The notes beneath the pieces were generated by a model. That model was not told the origin of the DNA. It ran no database searches and was given only the letters and a program-made list of their open reading frames with translations. A stretch of 64,000 nucleotides of DNA. Origin: SZUA-584 sp040768905 (GTDB lineage: Bacteria; Bacillota; Clostridia; Christensenellales; SZUA-584). The DNA lies in contig JAXGMA010000001.1 in NCBI GenBank assembly GCA_040768905.1, positions 868,001 to 932,000 on the forward strand, given 5' to 3'. Below are positions 1-7,395 of the stretch, in pieces; positions within the stretch are counted from its first letter, which is position 1; the number at the start of each line of letters is the position of its first letter. Made by a program: the position numbers and the translations under genes.

Positions 1-219
1 TTTGCGTAACCGCCTTAGTGAGAGCACAAGACTTGATGCGATCGTCAGAAAAATGGCAATCAATAGAGATGAGGTCAAAGATCTGCAAAAATGAAGAAGA
101 ATAAAGAAAAGCGTCATAAGAATAAAAGCTCGTGATAATATAAAATCAAAAACACGCGCAAAAACTGATCTCCCTCCGCTTATTTTTTTAATATAGTATC
201 TTTTAAGCTTCACATCCAT
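1..219 (-). CDS. Membrane protein, N-terminal part only (runs off the window)
   Basis: An open frame of 73 codons starts with ATG at 219 and continues off the left edge without a stop. An excellent ribosome binding site (AGGAGGAGA on the minus strand, about 222-230) lies four bases upstream of the ATG. The N-terminus is basic (MDVKLKRYYIKK) and is followed by two hydrophobic stretches at about residues 31-47 and 50-68, so this is an integral membrane protein. It is divergent from nadD. I do not recognise the family from this fragment, and the function is unknown. Confidence 0.7.
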   Translation of the reverse strand, partial: MDVKLKRYYIKKISGGRSVFARVFDFILSRAFILMTLFFILLHFCRSLTSSLLIAIFLTIASSLVLSLRRLRK

Positions 220-277
220 TTTTCTCCTCCTGCTCTGTTATGATGGCCATATACGTAAATTTATATACTTGCACAAC

Positions 278-306
278 TTGTTATAAATTTACCGCTGTTG
301 TATAAT
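278..306 (+). promoter_or_regulatory. SigmaA-type promoter of the nadD operon
   Basis: TTGTTA at 278-283 and a perfect TATAAT at 301-306 are separated by 17 bases. The start codon of nadD follows about 55 bases downstream. The promoter lies in the gap between nadD and the divergent membrane protein gene. Confidence 0.75.
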
Positions 307-361
307 ACTAAAACAGTCAGCCATATTTGGTTCTTTGCAATCATGAATGAAAGGAATCTCC

Positions 362-1036
362 ATGCGGGATTACACGGAGTTTTCTACGCTGGGAACAGAA
401 TATTTGCAGCCGAAGCAAAAACGCATCGGGCTTCTTGGAGGGACGTTCAATCCTGTACATAACGGCCATATAGAAATGGCCAATATTGCACTTTATGAGT
501 TTTTGCTCGGAGAAGTTATTTTTTTGCCCGTTGGAAAACCGCCGCATAAAAGTGATGACTTTGTCGCATCGGCAGAACACCGCTTAAAAATGCTTAAGCT
601 AGCTACTGCAAATGAAAACAGGTTTTCAGTAAGCTGTGTTGAAGTTGACCGCGAAGGAACCACCTATACGATAGATACGCTGGAAATGCTTTCCCGAAAA
701 GACAAAAATGCATCCTTTTATTTTATTATCGGTTCCGATACGCTTTTTGAGCTCAAAACATGGCGCAGCTTAGAACGCGTTATGCTGCTGACTGATTTTA
801 TATGTGTGATGCGGCCTGGGCAAGATGAATTTTCCGTCAGGTCTTATGCTCGGATACTGAACGCTCAGTATGGTAATAAGATATATCTGGCCAATGAGAG
901 AGGCTCTAATGTATCATCCTCACAGATCCGTGCTTTGGCGGCAAAAAACAAGCTCTGCAAAGGATTGGTTCCTGAAAGTGTCGCCAATTATATAACGCAG
1001 CACCGTATTTATATTCAAAGAGGTGCAGATGCATAA
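362..1036 (+). CDS. nadD: Nicotinate-nucleotide adenylyltransferase
   Basis: Transfers AMP from ATP to nicotinate mononucleotide to make deamido-NAD in cytoplasmic NAD biosynthesis. The nucleotidyltransferase signature GGTFNPVHNGH is near residue 30, and the family's C-terminal SSSQIRAL motif is present. In-frame ATGs exist at 347 and 362. The 362 start has AAAGGA six bases upstream and gives 224 residues, slightly long for the family because of about 20 extra N-terminal residues before GLLGGTF. It is the first gene of an operon with yqeK and rsfS, the usual Bacillota arrangement. Confidence 0.95.
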   Translation: MRDYTEFSTLGTEYLQPKQKRIGLLGGTFNPVHNGHIEMANIALYEFLLGEVIFLPVGKPPHKSDDFVASAEHRLKMLKLATANENRFSVSCVEVDREGTTYTIDTLEMLSRKDKNASFYFIIGSDTLFELKTWRSLERVMLLTDFICVMRPGQDEFSVRSYARILNAQYGNKIYLANERGSNVSSSQIRALAAKNKLCKGLVPESVANYITQHRIYIQRGADA

Positions 1037-1601
1037 AGATAAAATTTTAGCATATCTGGAAAGCAAACTTGACACCAAACGCATAGGCCATTCCGTCGGT
1101 ACAGCAAAAGTGGCCTGTCAGCTTGCCGAAAAACACAAAGCTGATGTGCAAAAAGCGTATAAAGCCGGAATGCTGCATGATATCGCAAAGGGTATTTGCG
1201 GAGATCAGCTGGAACAAATGCTGGACTATTTCGGTATAACAGCAGACGATACTGAAAAAAAGAACCCGGAACTTCTTCACGGCAGGCTTGGCGCTGCCAT
1301 GGTACGCCAAGAGCTTGGGATCACAGACGAGGATGTGCTCAATGCCATACGCTGGCACACAACCGGCCGGGCCGGCATGTCATTGCTGGAAAAAATCATC
1401 TATCTTTCCGATCTTATTGAGCCTACAAGAAAATTTGAGGGCATCGATCCAATCCGTGCGTTGGCTGAAGCCGATATCGATGCGGCAATGTGTGCCGCTT
1501 TGAAACAAGTAATGCATTTTGTAAAGAAAAAAGGTTTTACTTTGCACCCAAACAGCCTGATGGCTTATCATGATTGTTTAGAAAAAGGAGGTAGTTTATA
1601 A
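1029..1601 (+). CDS. yqeK: HD-domain diadenosine tetraphosphatase (YqeK family)
   Basis: YqeK proteins are HD-superfamily enzymes that hydrolyse Ap4A symmetrically to ADP. The HD core is visible as IGHSVGTAKVA near residue 20 and MLHDIAKG near residue 47, followed by RWHT and the YLSDLIEP segment typical of YqeK. The ATG at 1029 is preferred over the GTG at 1023 because AGAGG lies at proper distance upstream. It overlaps the end of nadD by 8 bases, so translation is probably coupled. Length (190 aa) is normal. Confidence 0.92.
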   Translation: MHKDKILAYLESKLDTKRIGHSVGTAKVACQLAEKHKADVQKAYKAGMLHDIAKGICGDQLEQMLDYFGITADDTEKKNPELLHGRLGAAMVRQELGITDEDVLNAIRWHTTGRAGMSLLEKIIYLSDLIEPTRKFEGIDPIRALAEADIDAAMCAALKQVMHFVKKKGFTLHPNSLMAYHDCLEKGGSL

Positions 1602-1602
1602 T

Positions 1603-1974
1603 TTGAAGCACCAATTCAACGAAGATGTTCTTGAAGCATCAAAACAGCTGTTTTATAAAAAGGCCGAGGACGTCAAAGTCTTGCATGTGTCCCACATGAC
1701 GATCGTCGCGGATTATTTTATCCTTGCCAGCGGCAGGTCTGACGTGCATGTCAAGTCGCTTGCTGATGAGATCCAAAAATTCATGCAGGACAAAGGCTGG
1801 CAGCGCTTGCGTATTGAGGGATACCGCGAAGGCCGATGGATCGTTATGGACTACGGAGATGTGCTTATTCATATCTTTCATAAACAGGAACGTGAATTTT
1901 ACGGCCTTGAGCGGCTTTGGCTGGACGGAGACAATTCTGTACTGGTCACTGAGGTCACTGCCTCTGCCGGTTAA
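1603..1974 (+). CDS. rsfS: Ribosomal silencing factor RsfS
   Basis: RsfS binds ribosomal protein L14 and blocks 30S-50S joining when nutrients are scarce. The protein (123 aa) shows the conserved DYFILASGRSDVHVKSLADE segment and the central IEGYREGRWIVMDYGDVLIH core. It uses a TTG start at 1603 with AAAGGAGG ending about 11 bases upstream. The gene follows yqeK after one base and ends the operon at a strong hairpin. Confidence 0.95.
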   Translation: MKHQFNEDVLEASKQLFYKKAEDVKVLHVSHMTIVADYFILASGRSDVHVKSLADEIQKFMQDKGWQRLRIEGYREGRWIVMDYGDVLIHIFHKQEREFYGLERLWLDGDNSVLVTEVTASAG

Positions 1975-1986
1975 GGCGCGAGAGTA

Positions 1987-2024
1987 AAATTTTTGCCACA
2001 CTGCATGCAGTGTGGCAAAAATTT
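1987..2024. terminator. Bidirectional rho-independent terminator
   Basis: A perfect 38-base palindrome with arms reading AAATTTTTGCCACACTGCA lies between the convergent rsfS and NlpC/P60 genes. The GC-rich stem is flanked by A-tracts and T-tracts on both sides, so it can end transcription from either strand. Confidence 0.9.
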
Positions 2025-2082
2025 CGAAGGATAAATGTGTTTTGTCGTGCGAATTGCATAAAGCTATGTGTGAAGCTTTGGG

Positions 2083-3444
2083 TCAAAATACACTGCGTGC
2101 GCATATGAAGTTTCTTGTCCAATAATCGGAGTTGAAAATATCTGACCTGATCACAACTTTCCCTGAAGCGGCAGAGGCGTCAATCATTTTTCCGTTGCCC
2201 ATATATATGCCAACGTGCTTTCTAAAACAGATGATGTCGCCTCTTTTCATATCTCTCATCTTTGCCACTCTTGGCAGGCTGCTTTTTGCCCAGTCGGACG
2301 ATGTCATATATCTTATGTTGTGGCCTGACTGGCACAGGCAGTAGTACACAAACCCTGAACAGTCAAAAACTTCAGGCCCTTTGCCGCCTCTGACGTATTT
2401 TTTGCCAAGCAGCGTTTCGGCGAATTCTATCAGTTTGTCCGCCATAGCCGGATCAGGGTCGCTCGTCGCAAGCGGCCCGGTGTGAGAGGCCTTGCTTGAG
2501 CTGCTCCCGGAGCTGCTTCCTGAACTGCTGCCGGAGCTAGACGAAGTGCCGGCAGGGCGTGCATTATCCGAATAGAGCTTGTCCCAGGTCTGCTCCCCCA
2601 CCACACCATCGGCTGAAAGCCTGTTGCGCGATTGAAAACTTTTCACAGCTTTTTGCGTCTCTTCGCCAAAAAAGCCTGAACTGCGCACGCTAAAGTATTT
2701 GAGCTCTTTGAGGCGATCCTGCAGGGATTTGACATCCGTACCTTTGTCCCCCTGCCTCACGGTATATGGCTTTGCGTCTTCAGCATATAAAAATGCGTGG
2801 GTCTCGGCGCCTAAGAGCCCGTCAATTTTGAGCCCGTGGCTTCTTTGAAACAGCTGAAGCGCATATTCAGTGACGCTTCCATAGTAATCCGTAGGCTCAT
2901 CCTCGGGCATATAACCAAGAACCATCAACCGCTCCTGTATCTTGATAATGATCGGGTCGTTGACGCCCGGCTTAAGTAAAAAAACATCATCCGGCTGCGT
3001 TGTTGACATGGGAACCTGTTGGTATGATGTATCGGCAAGCGTTGTGTCCGTATCGGCCTTATGGGATGCCAACTCAGAAATTTCGGCTGGCATATCTCCT
3101 CCAAAGGCCATATCTTTATCAAGGGCATGTTCTGCGGAGCCGGAGGGCAAAAGTATAATGAGCAGAGTTGCCGCCGCGGCGAGCGCGCCAAAACCGGCAT
3201 ATAAGCGCCAATCTTTAAAGAACAGCTTGTTTGCTTTTTTATATCCGGAAGTAAAACTATCGAGCGGTTTGCACCGCGTCTGACGCAAAGCATATTTTGG
3301 GGCGCTCCCAAGCGCGGATAGTTGCTTTCTGCTGCTAAGAGAAGGCTGCATGAAAATCCGGCGAAAGAGTGTGACCGCAAATCTGCGTATGGAATCAAAT
3401 AAGCTTTTTATTTTTTGGATACTGTTTTTAGTAAAAGCATTCAT
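2083..3444 (-). CDS. NlpC/P60 cell-wall peptidase with two peptidoglycan-binding domains
   Basis: A 453-residue membrane-anchored cell-wall hydrolase. After a basic cytoplasmic region, one transmembrane segment (about 80-100, GFGALAAAATLLIILLPSG) anchors the protein. Two PG_binding_1 repeats follow at about 150-215 and 225-295 (both with the GFFGEETQ/YYGSVTE pattern), then a Gly/Ser linker of repeated SSSGSSSG, then the catalytic NlpC/P60 domain (about 335-453) with the cysteine in DCSGFVYY and the histidine in KHVGIYMG. Such enzymes cut gamma-D-Glu-diamino acid bonds in peptide stems. The N-terminal anchor, rather than a cleaved signal peptide, implies it stays attached to the membrane. The start has only a weak ribosome binding site. 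Confidence 0.88.
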   Translation of the reverse strand: MNAFTKNSIQKIKSLFDSIRRFAVTLFRRIFMQPSLSSRKQLSALGSAPKYALRQTRCKPLDSFTSGYKKANKLFFKDWRLYAGFGALAAAATLLIILLPSGSAEHALDKDMAFGGDMPAEISELASHKADTDTTLADTSYQQVPMSTTQPDDVFLLKPGVNDPIIIKIQERLMVLGYMPEDEPTDYYGSVTEYALQLFQRSHGLKIDGLLGAETHAFLYAEDAKPYTVRQGDKGTDVKSLQDRLKELKYFSVRSSGFFGEETQKAVKSFQSRNRLSADGVVGEQTWDKLYSDNARPAGTSSSSGSSSGSSSGSSSSKASHTGPLATSDPDPAMADKLIEFAETLLGKKYVRGGKGPEVFDCSGFVYYCLCQSGHNIRYMTSSDWAKSSLPRVAKMRDMKRGDIICFRKHVGIYMGNGKMIDASAASGKVVIRSDIFNSDYWTRNFICARSVF

Positions 3445-3543
3445 GAGACACCCAATAAATATCTTCTTTGTCTTAAAAAATACTATATTTTATTAAAGCT
3501 TTATGCTACTTCAGAAAGAGAAGGTATTTCCTTTTAATCGTAT

Positions 3544-4209
3544 TCAAAGCTCATCGCGGTATTTTTCCATCAGCTTTTTAAAGATCTCTGCAGAAGTGGG
3601 CGGCGTATATGTGATTGCGTTGGCGCCCGCTTCTATCGTTTCAGAAATTGAATCCTCGGTTGGCCCGCCTGTTGCAATGATGGGAACATGAGGAAACTTT
3701 TTGCGAATATGTTTGACAATTTCGGGTGATTTTGAGGCGCCGGACACGTTGAATATGGTTGCGCCGGCATCGATGCGTGCAGAGAAGTCTTCAAGTACGG
3801 ATACCACAGTCACAACGATGGGAATATCGATACGCTCTCTGAGTTTTTGAATGGTTTCATTGGGCGTCGGCGCATTCAAGACCACGCCGATAGCACCCTG
3901 GAATTCGGCATCCATAGCGAGGTTGACAACACGCTTGCCGGTCGTCGTACCGCCGCCGACACCGCAGAAAACGGGCACATCCGAAACCGTGATCAGCGCG
4001 TGCGTGATCACGGGCTGGGGCGTGAACGGATAGACAGCAATGACGGCATTTGCATTGCAGTTTTTGATCAGAGCCACATCGGTCGTGAAAACTAGCGATT
4101 TTATGGTTTTTCCAAAAATCCTTATTCCGCTGACTTGATTGATAACTTCCGGAACATTGACCATGTGTCTTCTTAAGGTGCCCTGAATTTCGGGAACAAA
4201 TTGGCTCAT
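3544..4209 (-). CDS. TIM-barrel protein of unknown function (phosphate-binding barrel type)
   Basis: A 221-residue protein with alternating beta/alpha pattern and the C-terminal phosphate-binding features of ribulose-phosphate-binding barrels: GATIFNVSG near residue 155, PIIATGGPT near 175 and GANAITYTPP near 195. A glycine-rich loop, CGVGGGTTTGKR, sits near residue 85. Close relatives are common in Clostridia and are usually labelled only as hydrolase, with no proven reaction that I know of. The start has AAGGAG upstream. It is a single-gene unit, divergent from the DUF6485 gene. The function cannot be deduced from context. Confidence 0.7.
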   Translation of the reverse strand: MSQFVPEIQGTLRRHMVNVPEVINQVSGIRIFGKTIKSLVFTTDVALIKNCNANAVIAVYPFTPQPVITHALITVSDVPVFCGVGGGTTTGKRVVNLAMDAEFQGAIGVVLNAPTPNETIQKLRERIDIPIVVTVVSVLEDFSARIDAGATIFNVSGASKSPEIVKHIRKKFPHVPIIATGGPTEDSISETIEAGANAITYTPPTSAEIFKKLMEKYRDEL

Positions 4210-4265
4210 GTAGAAAATCTCCTTCGACTTGTATGTTCTCCCAACCCCATAAGCATCTTATATGT

Positions 4266-4294
4266 ATCATAACAAAAGATGTTAAAAGCGTAAA
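4266..4294 (-). promoter_or_regulatory. Putative sigmaA promoter of the TIM-barrel gene
   Basis: On the minus strand TTTACG (4289-4294) and TATGAT (4266-4271) are 17 bases apart, about 57 bases upstream of the ATG at 4209. The -35 match is poor, so this is a moderate call. Confidence 0.45.
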
Positions 4295-4408
4295 GAAAAA
4301 AACGCGCATTGAATGACTTAAACATGGCGTACATCAATAATATATATAGTTGAAATGCTCAGCCGCAAGGCTTATAATCTTAAGCACAAGGACAACGGAG
4401 GATAAAGT

Positions 4409-4603
4409 GTGGACTGTCAAAACACTGTGGAATGCACCTGCACATATATATCATGCGTGCGGTACGGTAAATGCTGTGAATGCATCGCTTACCACCAAAG
4501 ACGAGATGAAGCCCCTGGCTGTTTATTTTCAGCTGCTGCGGAAAAAACGTACGACAGGAGCATAGATCGGCTTTATAAGGACAAAAAAAGCCAGAGCAAA
4601 TAG
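4409..4603 (+). CDS. DUF6485 family cysteine-rich small protein
   Basis: A 64-residue protein with eight cysteines in a pattern I associate with DUF6485: MDCQN, CTCTYISC, GKCCECIAYH, then PGC and TYDRS. The cysteine spacing suggests a bound metal, probably zinc or an Fe-S centre, but that is inference. It uses a GTG start at 4409 with GGAGGA six bases upstream. The gene ends in TAG at 4601-4603, which shows that TAG is an ordinary stop in this genome. It is convergent with the next gene, leaving an 18-base gap. Confidence 0.75.
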   Translation: MDCQNTVECTCTYISCVRYGKCCECIAYHQRRDEAPGCLFSAAAEKTYDRSIDRLYKDKKSQSK

Positions 4604-4621
4604 ATGCTTTTCAATTCCAGA

Positions 4622-5095
4622 TTAATAGCCCATGTCTTTGAGCAGCGAGGATAAAACAGAAAGACGCTCCCCTATCAGTTCGCTGTCGTTGCTGAGCACC
4701 TGCGAAAACAGCCTTAAGTCTTCATCTATCATGGGGTTGTCTGTGCATACCGATACAGTCATGGCGTCTCCTTGAAGGCCGATCCTGTCTATCTGTGCAT
4801 CCTTAAAAAGATTTTCATGACGGTAGGCCTCGCGAAAGTGTTGCTGAGCGCGGCATATCAGTATGGCCAGATCGATCACGCGGTGCAAAGGCAGTTCCTC
4901 TGATTGTCTTGACCATTTTTCTCCCGTAAAGCGCCACACTTTTGCTGAGATTTCCACTTTGCCTCGGTCATTCCACTGTGCAAGCCCAAGAGACAGCCCC
5001 TTGGTATCTGAATGGTACGCTCTGCGCCCGTCCACGTTCTCATAGTTTTCTGAGACGATGACTGGCTTGTGCTTCAATGTGGTCGGTATCTTCAT
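4622..5095 (-). CDS. DUF6530 family protein
   Basis: A 157-residue soluble protein matching what I recall of the DUF6530 family: KIPTTLKHKPVIV at the start, then TKGLSLGLAQWNDRG near residue 35 and GEKWSRQSEELPLHRV near residue 60. No catalytic motif is recognisable and the function is unknown. The ATG at 5095 is preferred to the GTG at 5104 because AAGGTGA lies at correct spacing before it. A long perfect inverted repeat (5108-5146) abuts its ribosome binding site, so expression is probably repressor-controlled. Confidence 0.65.
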   Translation of the reverse strand: MKIPTTLKHKPVIVSENYENVDGRRAYHSDTKGLSLGLAQWNDRGKVEISAKVWRFTGEKWSRQSEELPLHRVIDLAILICRAQQHFREAYRHENLFKDAQIDRIGLQGDAMTVSVCTDNPMIDEDLRLFSQVLSNDSELIGERLSVLSSLLKDMGY

Positions 5096-5107
5096 AAATA
5101 TCACCTT

Positions 5108-5146
5108 AAATATAATTAGTAAGTAAGTAAATTACTAATTATATTT
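5108..5146. promoter_or_regulatory. 39-bp perfect inverted repeat, candidate operator
   Basis: Two exactly complementary 15-base arms (AAATATAATTAGTAA and TTACTAATTATATTT) flank a 9-base centre, GTAAGTAAA. The repeat sits just upstream of the DUF6530 gene and about 100 bases upstream of the divergent DUF1538 gene. It is AT-rich with no GC stem or clean T-tract, so an operator is more likely than a terminator. The binding protein is unknown. Confidence 0.65.
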
Positions 5147-5246
5147 TATACGTATCTTTGCTGTTTGTCAAACAAGAAATGCGATTATGCATTGCCCGTC
5201 TCTTCTATGTATGATAGTCTTTATATATAGATCAAAATCGAAAGGT

Positions 5247-6755
5247 ATGCACGTATTGAGAATTCTGATACGCAAAATCAAAGAAGTGTCTTTTTCTGTT
5301 TTGCCGATTGCCGTCATTGTGCTGCTGCTTCATTTTTTTGTTTCTCCTCTCGAGACGCAAATGATCATCCGTTTTTACATCGGCGCAGCGATCATCATTC
5401 TTGGCCTTTCCATCTTTCTTTTCGGCGTGGATATCGGCATTACACCGATAGGCAATCTGATGGGACAAGCACTCACCAGGCCAAATAAACTTATCATTGT
5501 TGCGGTCGGCGGCCTTTTACTTGGTTTTTTTATTTCAGTGGCTGAACCTGATCTGCATATACTTGCCGGACAGGTTGATGCCGCCACTGCGGGCGCTGTA
5601 CCAAAATTCAGCATCATTGCTGTGGTCTCAATCGGAATAGCCATGCTGCTTGCTTTTGGGATTATCCGTATCGTCTATAATATACCTTTATACATTTTAC
5701 TGGCCGGGCTTTATGCGATCGTCTTGGTGTTTGCACTCTTTGTACCTTCAGATTTTTTAGCGATCGCGTTTGACGCTTCCGGCGCCACGACCGGAGCGCT
5801 GACAGTGCCTTTTATTCTTGCTCTTTCCGTTGGATTATCCGCATTTAAAAAGGACAGCAAAAGCTCAGAAAAAGACAGTTTCGGGCTGGTGGCTATCGTC
5901 TCCGTCGGGGCGATTATCGCTGTGCTCATCATGGGCATAACATCTCATCCGGATACCATAGCGTCTTCTGCGAAATTGACAACATCCGGATCGACATCTT
6001 TGATGTCACCTTTTTTCAGCAAGCTGCCGGTAGCAGCTTTTGAAACCGCCATTGCGTTGGCGCCTCTTTTTCTTGTGTTTCTGATATTTCAATTTGTTTC
6101 TTTTAAACTTCCGGCACGCGCATTCAGAAGGATCATTTTCGGCCTTGTCTATTCATATATTGGGCTTATGCTGTTTTTATTGGGTGTTGGCGCCGGTTTT
6201 ATGGAGGTCGGCAGTGCGATCGGGCATGGTATCGCTGACAAAGGGCTTGACTGGCTGGTTGTTATTGTCGGCTTTGTGCTCGGGCTCGTGACAATACTTG
6301 CAGAACCTGCGGTACATGTTTTGACACATGAAATTGAAGATGTGACCAGCGGCTCCGTGAAAAAAAGATTCGTTCTTATTGCTCTTTGTGCAGGAGTTGG
6401 GCTGGCCGTTGCTTTTTCCATGCTGCGCATTGCCATTCCCGGGCTGCAATTATGGCACTTCCTTCTTCCGGGTTATGTCATAGCGCTGGTGCTTGCCTTT
6501 ATCGGCCCAAAACTTTTTGTGGGTATTGCGTTTGATTCCGGCGGAGTGGCTTCAGGCCCTATGACTGCGACATTCATACTTGCTTTTGCGCAAGGCGCTG
6601 CGCAGGCAAAGGAAGGAGCAGACATACTTGCGGACGGCTTCGGTATCATAGCTATGGTGGCACTAACGCCGCTGATCACACTGCAGCTGCTGGGTCTGAT
6701 GTACAGAAAAAGGTCAATTAAAGGGGATGTTGGCAATGAAACAAACGAGTTATAA
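5247..6755 (+). CDS. DUF1538 family polytopic membrane protein
   Basis: A roughly 500-residue protein with about twelve hydrophobic segments and a clear internal duplication. AEPDLHILAGQVD near residue 90 matches AEPAVHVLTHEIED near 360, and AFDASGATTGALTVPFILA near 180 matches AFDSGGVASGPMTATFILA near 430. The duplicated AEP and AFD.G motifs inside membrane segments suggest a transporter of two homologous halves. The substrate is unknown. Possible starts are ATG 5247 (AAAGG only one base before) or TTG 5256 (AAAGG ten bases before, giving the usual short N-terminus). The stop overlaps the downstream PII-like gene by 20 bases, so the two are co-translated. Confidence 0.8.
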   Translation: MHVLRILIRKIKEVSFSVLPIAVIVLLLHFFVSPLETQMIIRFYIGAAIIILGLSIFLFGVDIGITPIGNLMGQALTRPNKLIIVAVGGLLLGFFISVAEPDLHILAGQVDAATAGAVPKFSIIAVVSIGIAMLLAFGIIRIVYNIPLYILLAGLYAIVLVFALFVPSDFLAIAFDASGATTGALTVPFILALSVGLSAFKKDSKSSEKDSFGLVAIVSVGAIIAVLIMGITSHPDTIASSAKLTTSGSTSLMSPFFSKLPVAAFETAIALAPLFLVFLIFQFVSFKLPARAFRRIIFGLVYSYIGLMLFLLGVGAGFMEVGSAIGHGIADKGLDWLVVIVGFVLGLVTILAEPAVHVLTHEIEDVTSGSVKKRFVLIALCAGVGLAVAFSMLRIAIPGLQLWHFLLPGYVIALVLAFIGPKLFVGIAFDSGGVASGPMTATFILAFAQGAAQAKEGADILADGFGIIAMVALTPLITLQLLGLMYRKRSIKGDVGNETNEL

Positions 6756-7386
6756 TTATGCGCTGATCACCGTCATTGTAAATTTTGGAATGGGAAGCAA
6801 GGTGCTCGCAAAGGCCAAACAGTGCGGCCTCTCAGGCGGAACGCTGATCATTGCCAAAGGTACTGCAAAAAGCCGCCTGCTTGAGTTTCTTGAGCTTTAT
6901 GAAGCACGAAAAGAAATCGTGCTTATGGCTGCCGAATGCTGTATGGCACATGATGTGATCGAGAAACTTGACCGTGAGTTTAAGTTTATGAAAAAAGGGC
7001 ACGGTATCGCCATTTTGGCGCCTGTGGCCAGTATTTTCGGTACAAGCAGATGCCAATGCGTCGGCAAACCGATGAAAGGAGAAATCATGTATAAATCTGT
7101 TTTAACGATCATAGACAGAGGCCGCGCGGAGGCCGTTATTGAAGCAGCCGAAAATGCAGGCTCGCGCGGCGGCACCATCATCAACGCGCGCGGCGCAGGC
7201 ATCCATGAAACAAAAAAACTGTTTTCGATGGAGATAGAACCTGAAAAAGAAATCGTCATGATCGTCGCAGAAGACACTAAAATCGAGGCCATCGTTCAAT
7301 CGATCAGGGAGCATCTTGGCATTGACGAACCGGGCAAAGGGATCATATTTGTCCAGGATGTGATAAAGGCTTATGGCTTGAGTTAA
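6736..7386 (+). CDS. Tandem PII-like signalling protein (two GlnB-type domains)
   Basis: A 216-residue protein made of two GlnB/PII-like ferredoxin folds, at about 5-95 and 115-210. Both halves carry the same core: GLSGGTLIIAKG and GSRGGTIINARG, then EIVLMAAE and EIVMIVAE, and a closing glycine motif (GHGIAIL, GKGIIFV) like the nucleotide-binding C-loop region of PII. The long T-loop with the modifiable tyrosine of classical GlnB is not evident. PII proteins sense nucleotides and commonly gate transporters. Overlap with the DUF1538 gene suggests it controls that transporter (inference). The ATG at 6736 is chosen because AAGGGG lies nine bases upstream. An ATG at 6727 touches the ribosome binding site. 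Confidence 0.85.
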   Translation: MKQTSYNYALITVIVNFGMGSKVLAKAKQCGLSGGTLIIAKGTAKSRLLEFLELYEARKEIVLMAAECCMAHDVIEKLDREFKFMKKGHGIAILAPVASIFGTSRCQCVGKPMKGEIMYKSVLTIIDRGRAEAVIEAAENAGSRGGTIINARGAGIHETKKLFSMEIEPEKEIVMIVAEDTKIEAIVQSIREHLGIDEPGKGIIFVQDVIKAYGLS

Positions 7387-7395
7387 GGGCCGGTG

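Noticed and set aside
2..94. Plus-strand open stretch of 30 codons ending in TGA, followed by an ATGA-overlapping 14-codon frame
   Set aside because: Thirty open codons are not significant. The opposite strand has a strong ribosome binding site, start codon and hydrophobic helices covering the same bases.
4350..4565. Plus-strand 71-codon frame overlapping the DUF6485 gene
   Set aside because: It is an out-of-frame shadow. The cysteine-rich frame with GGAGGA and GTG start is the real gene.
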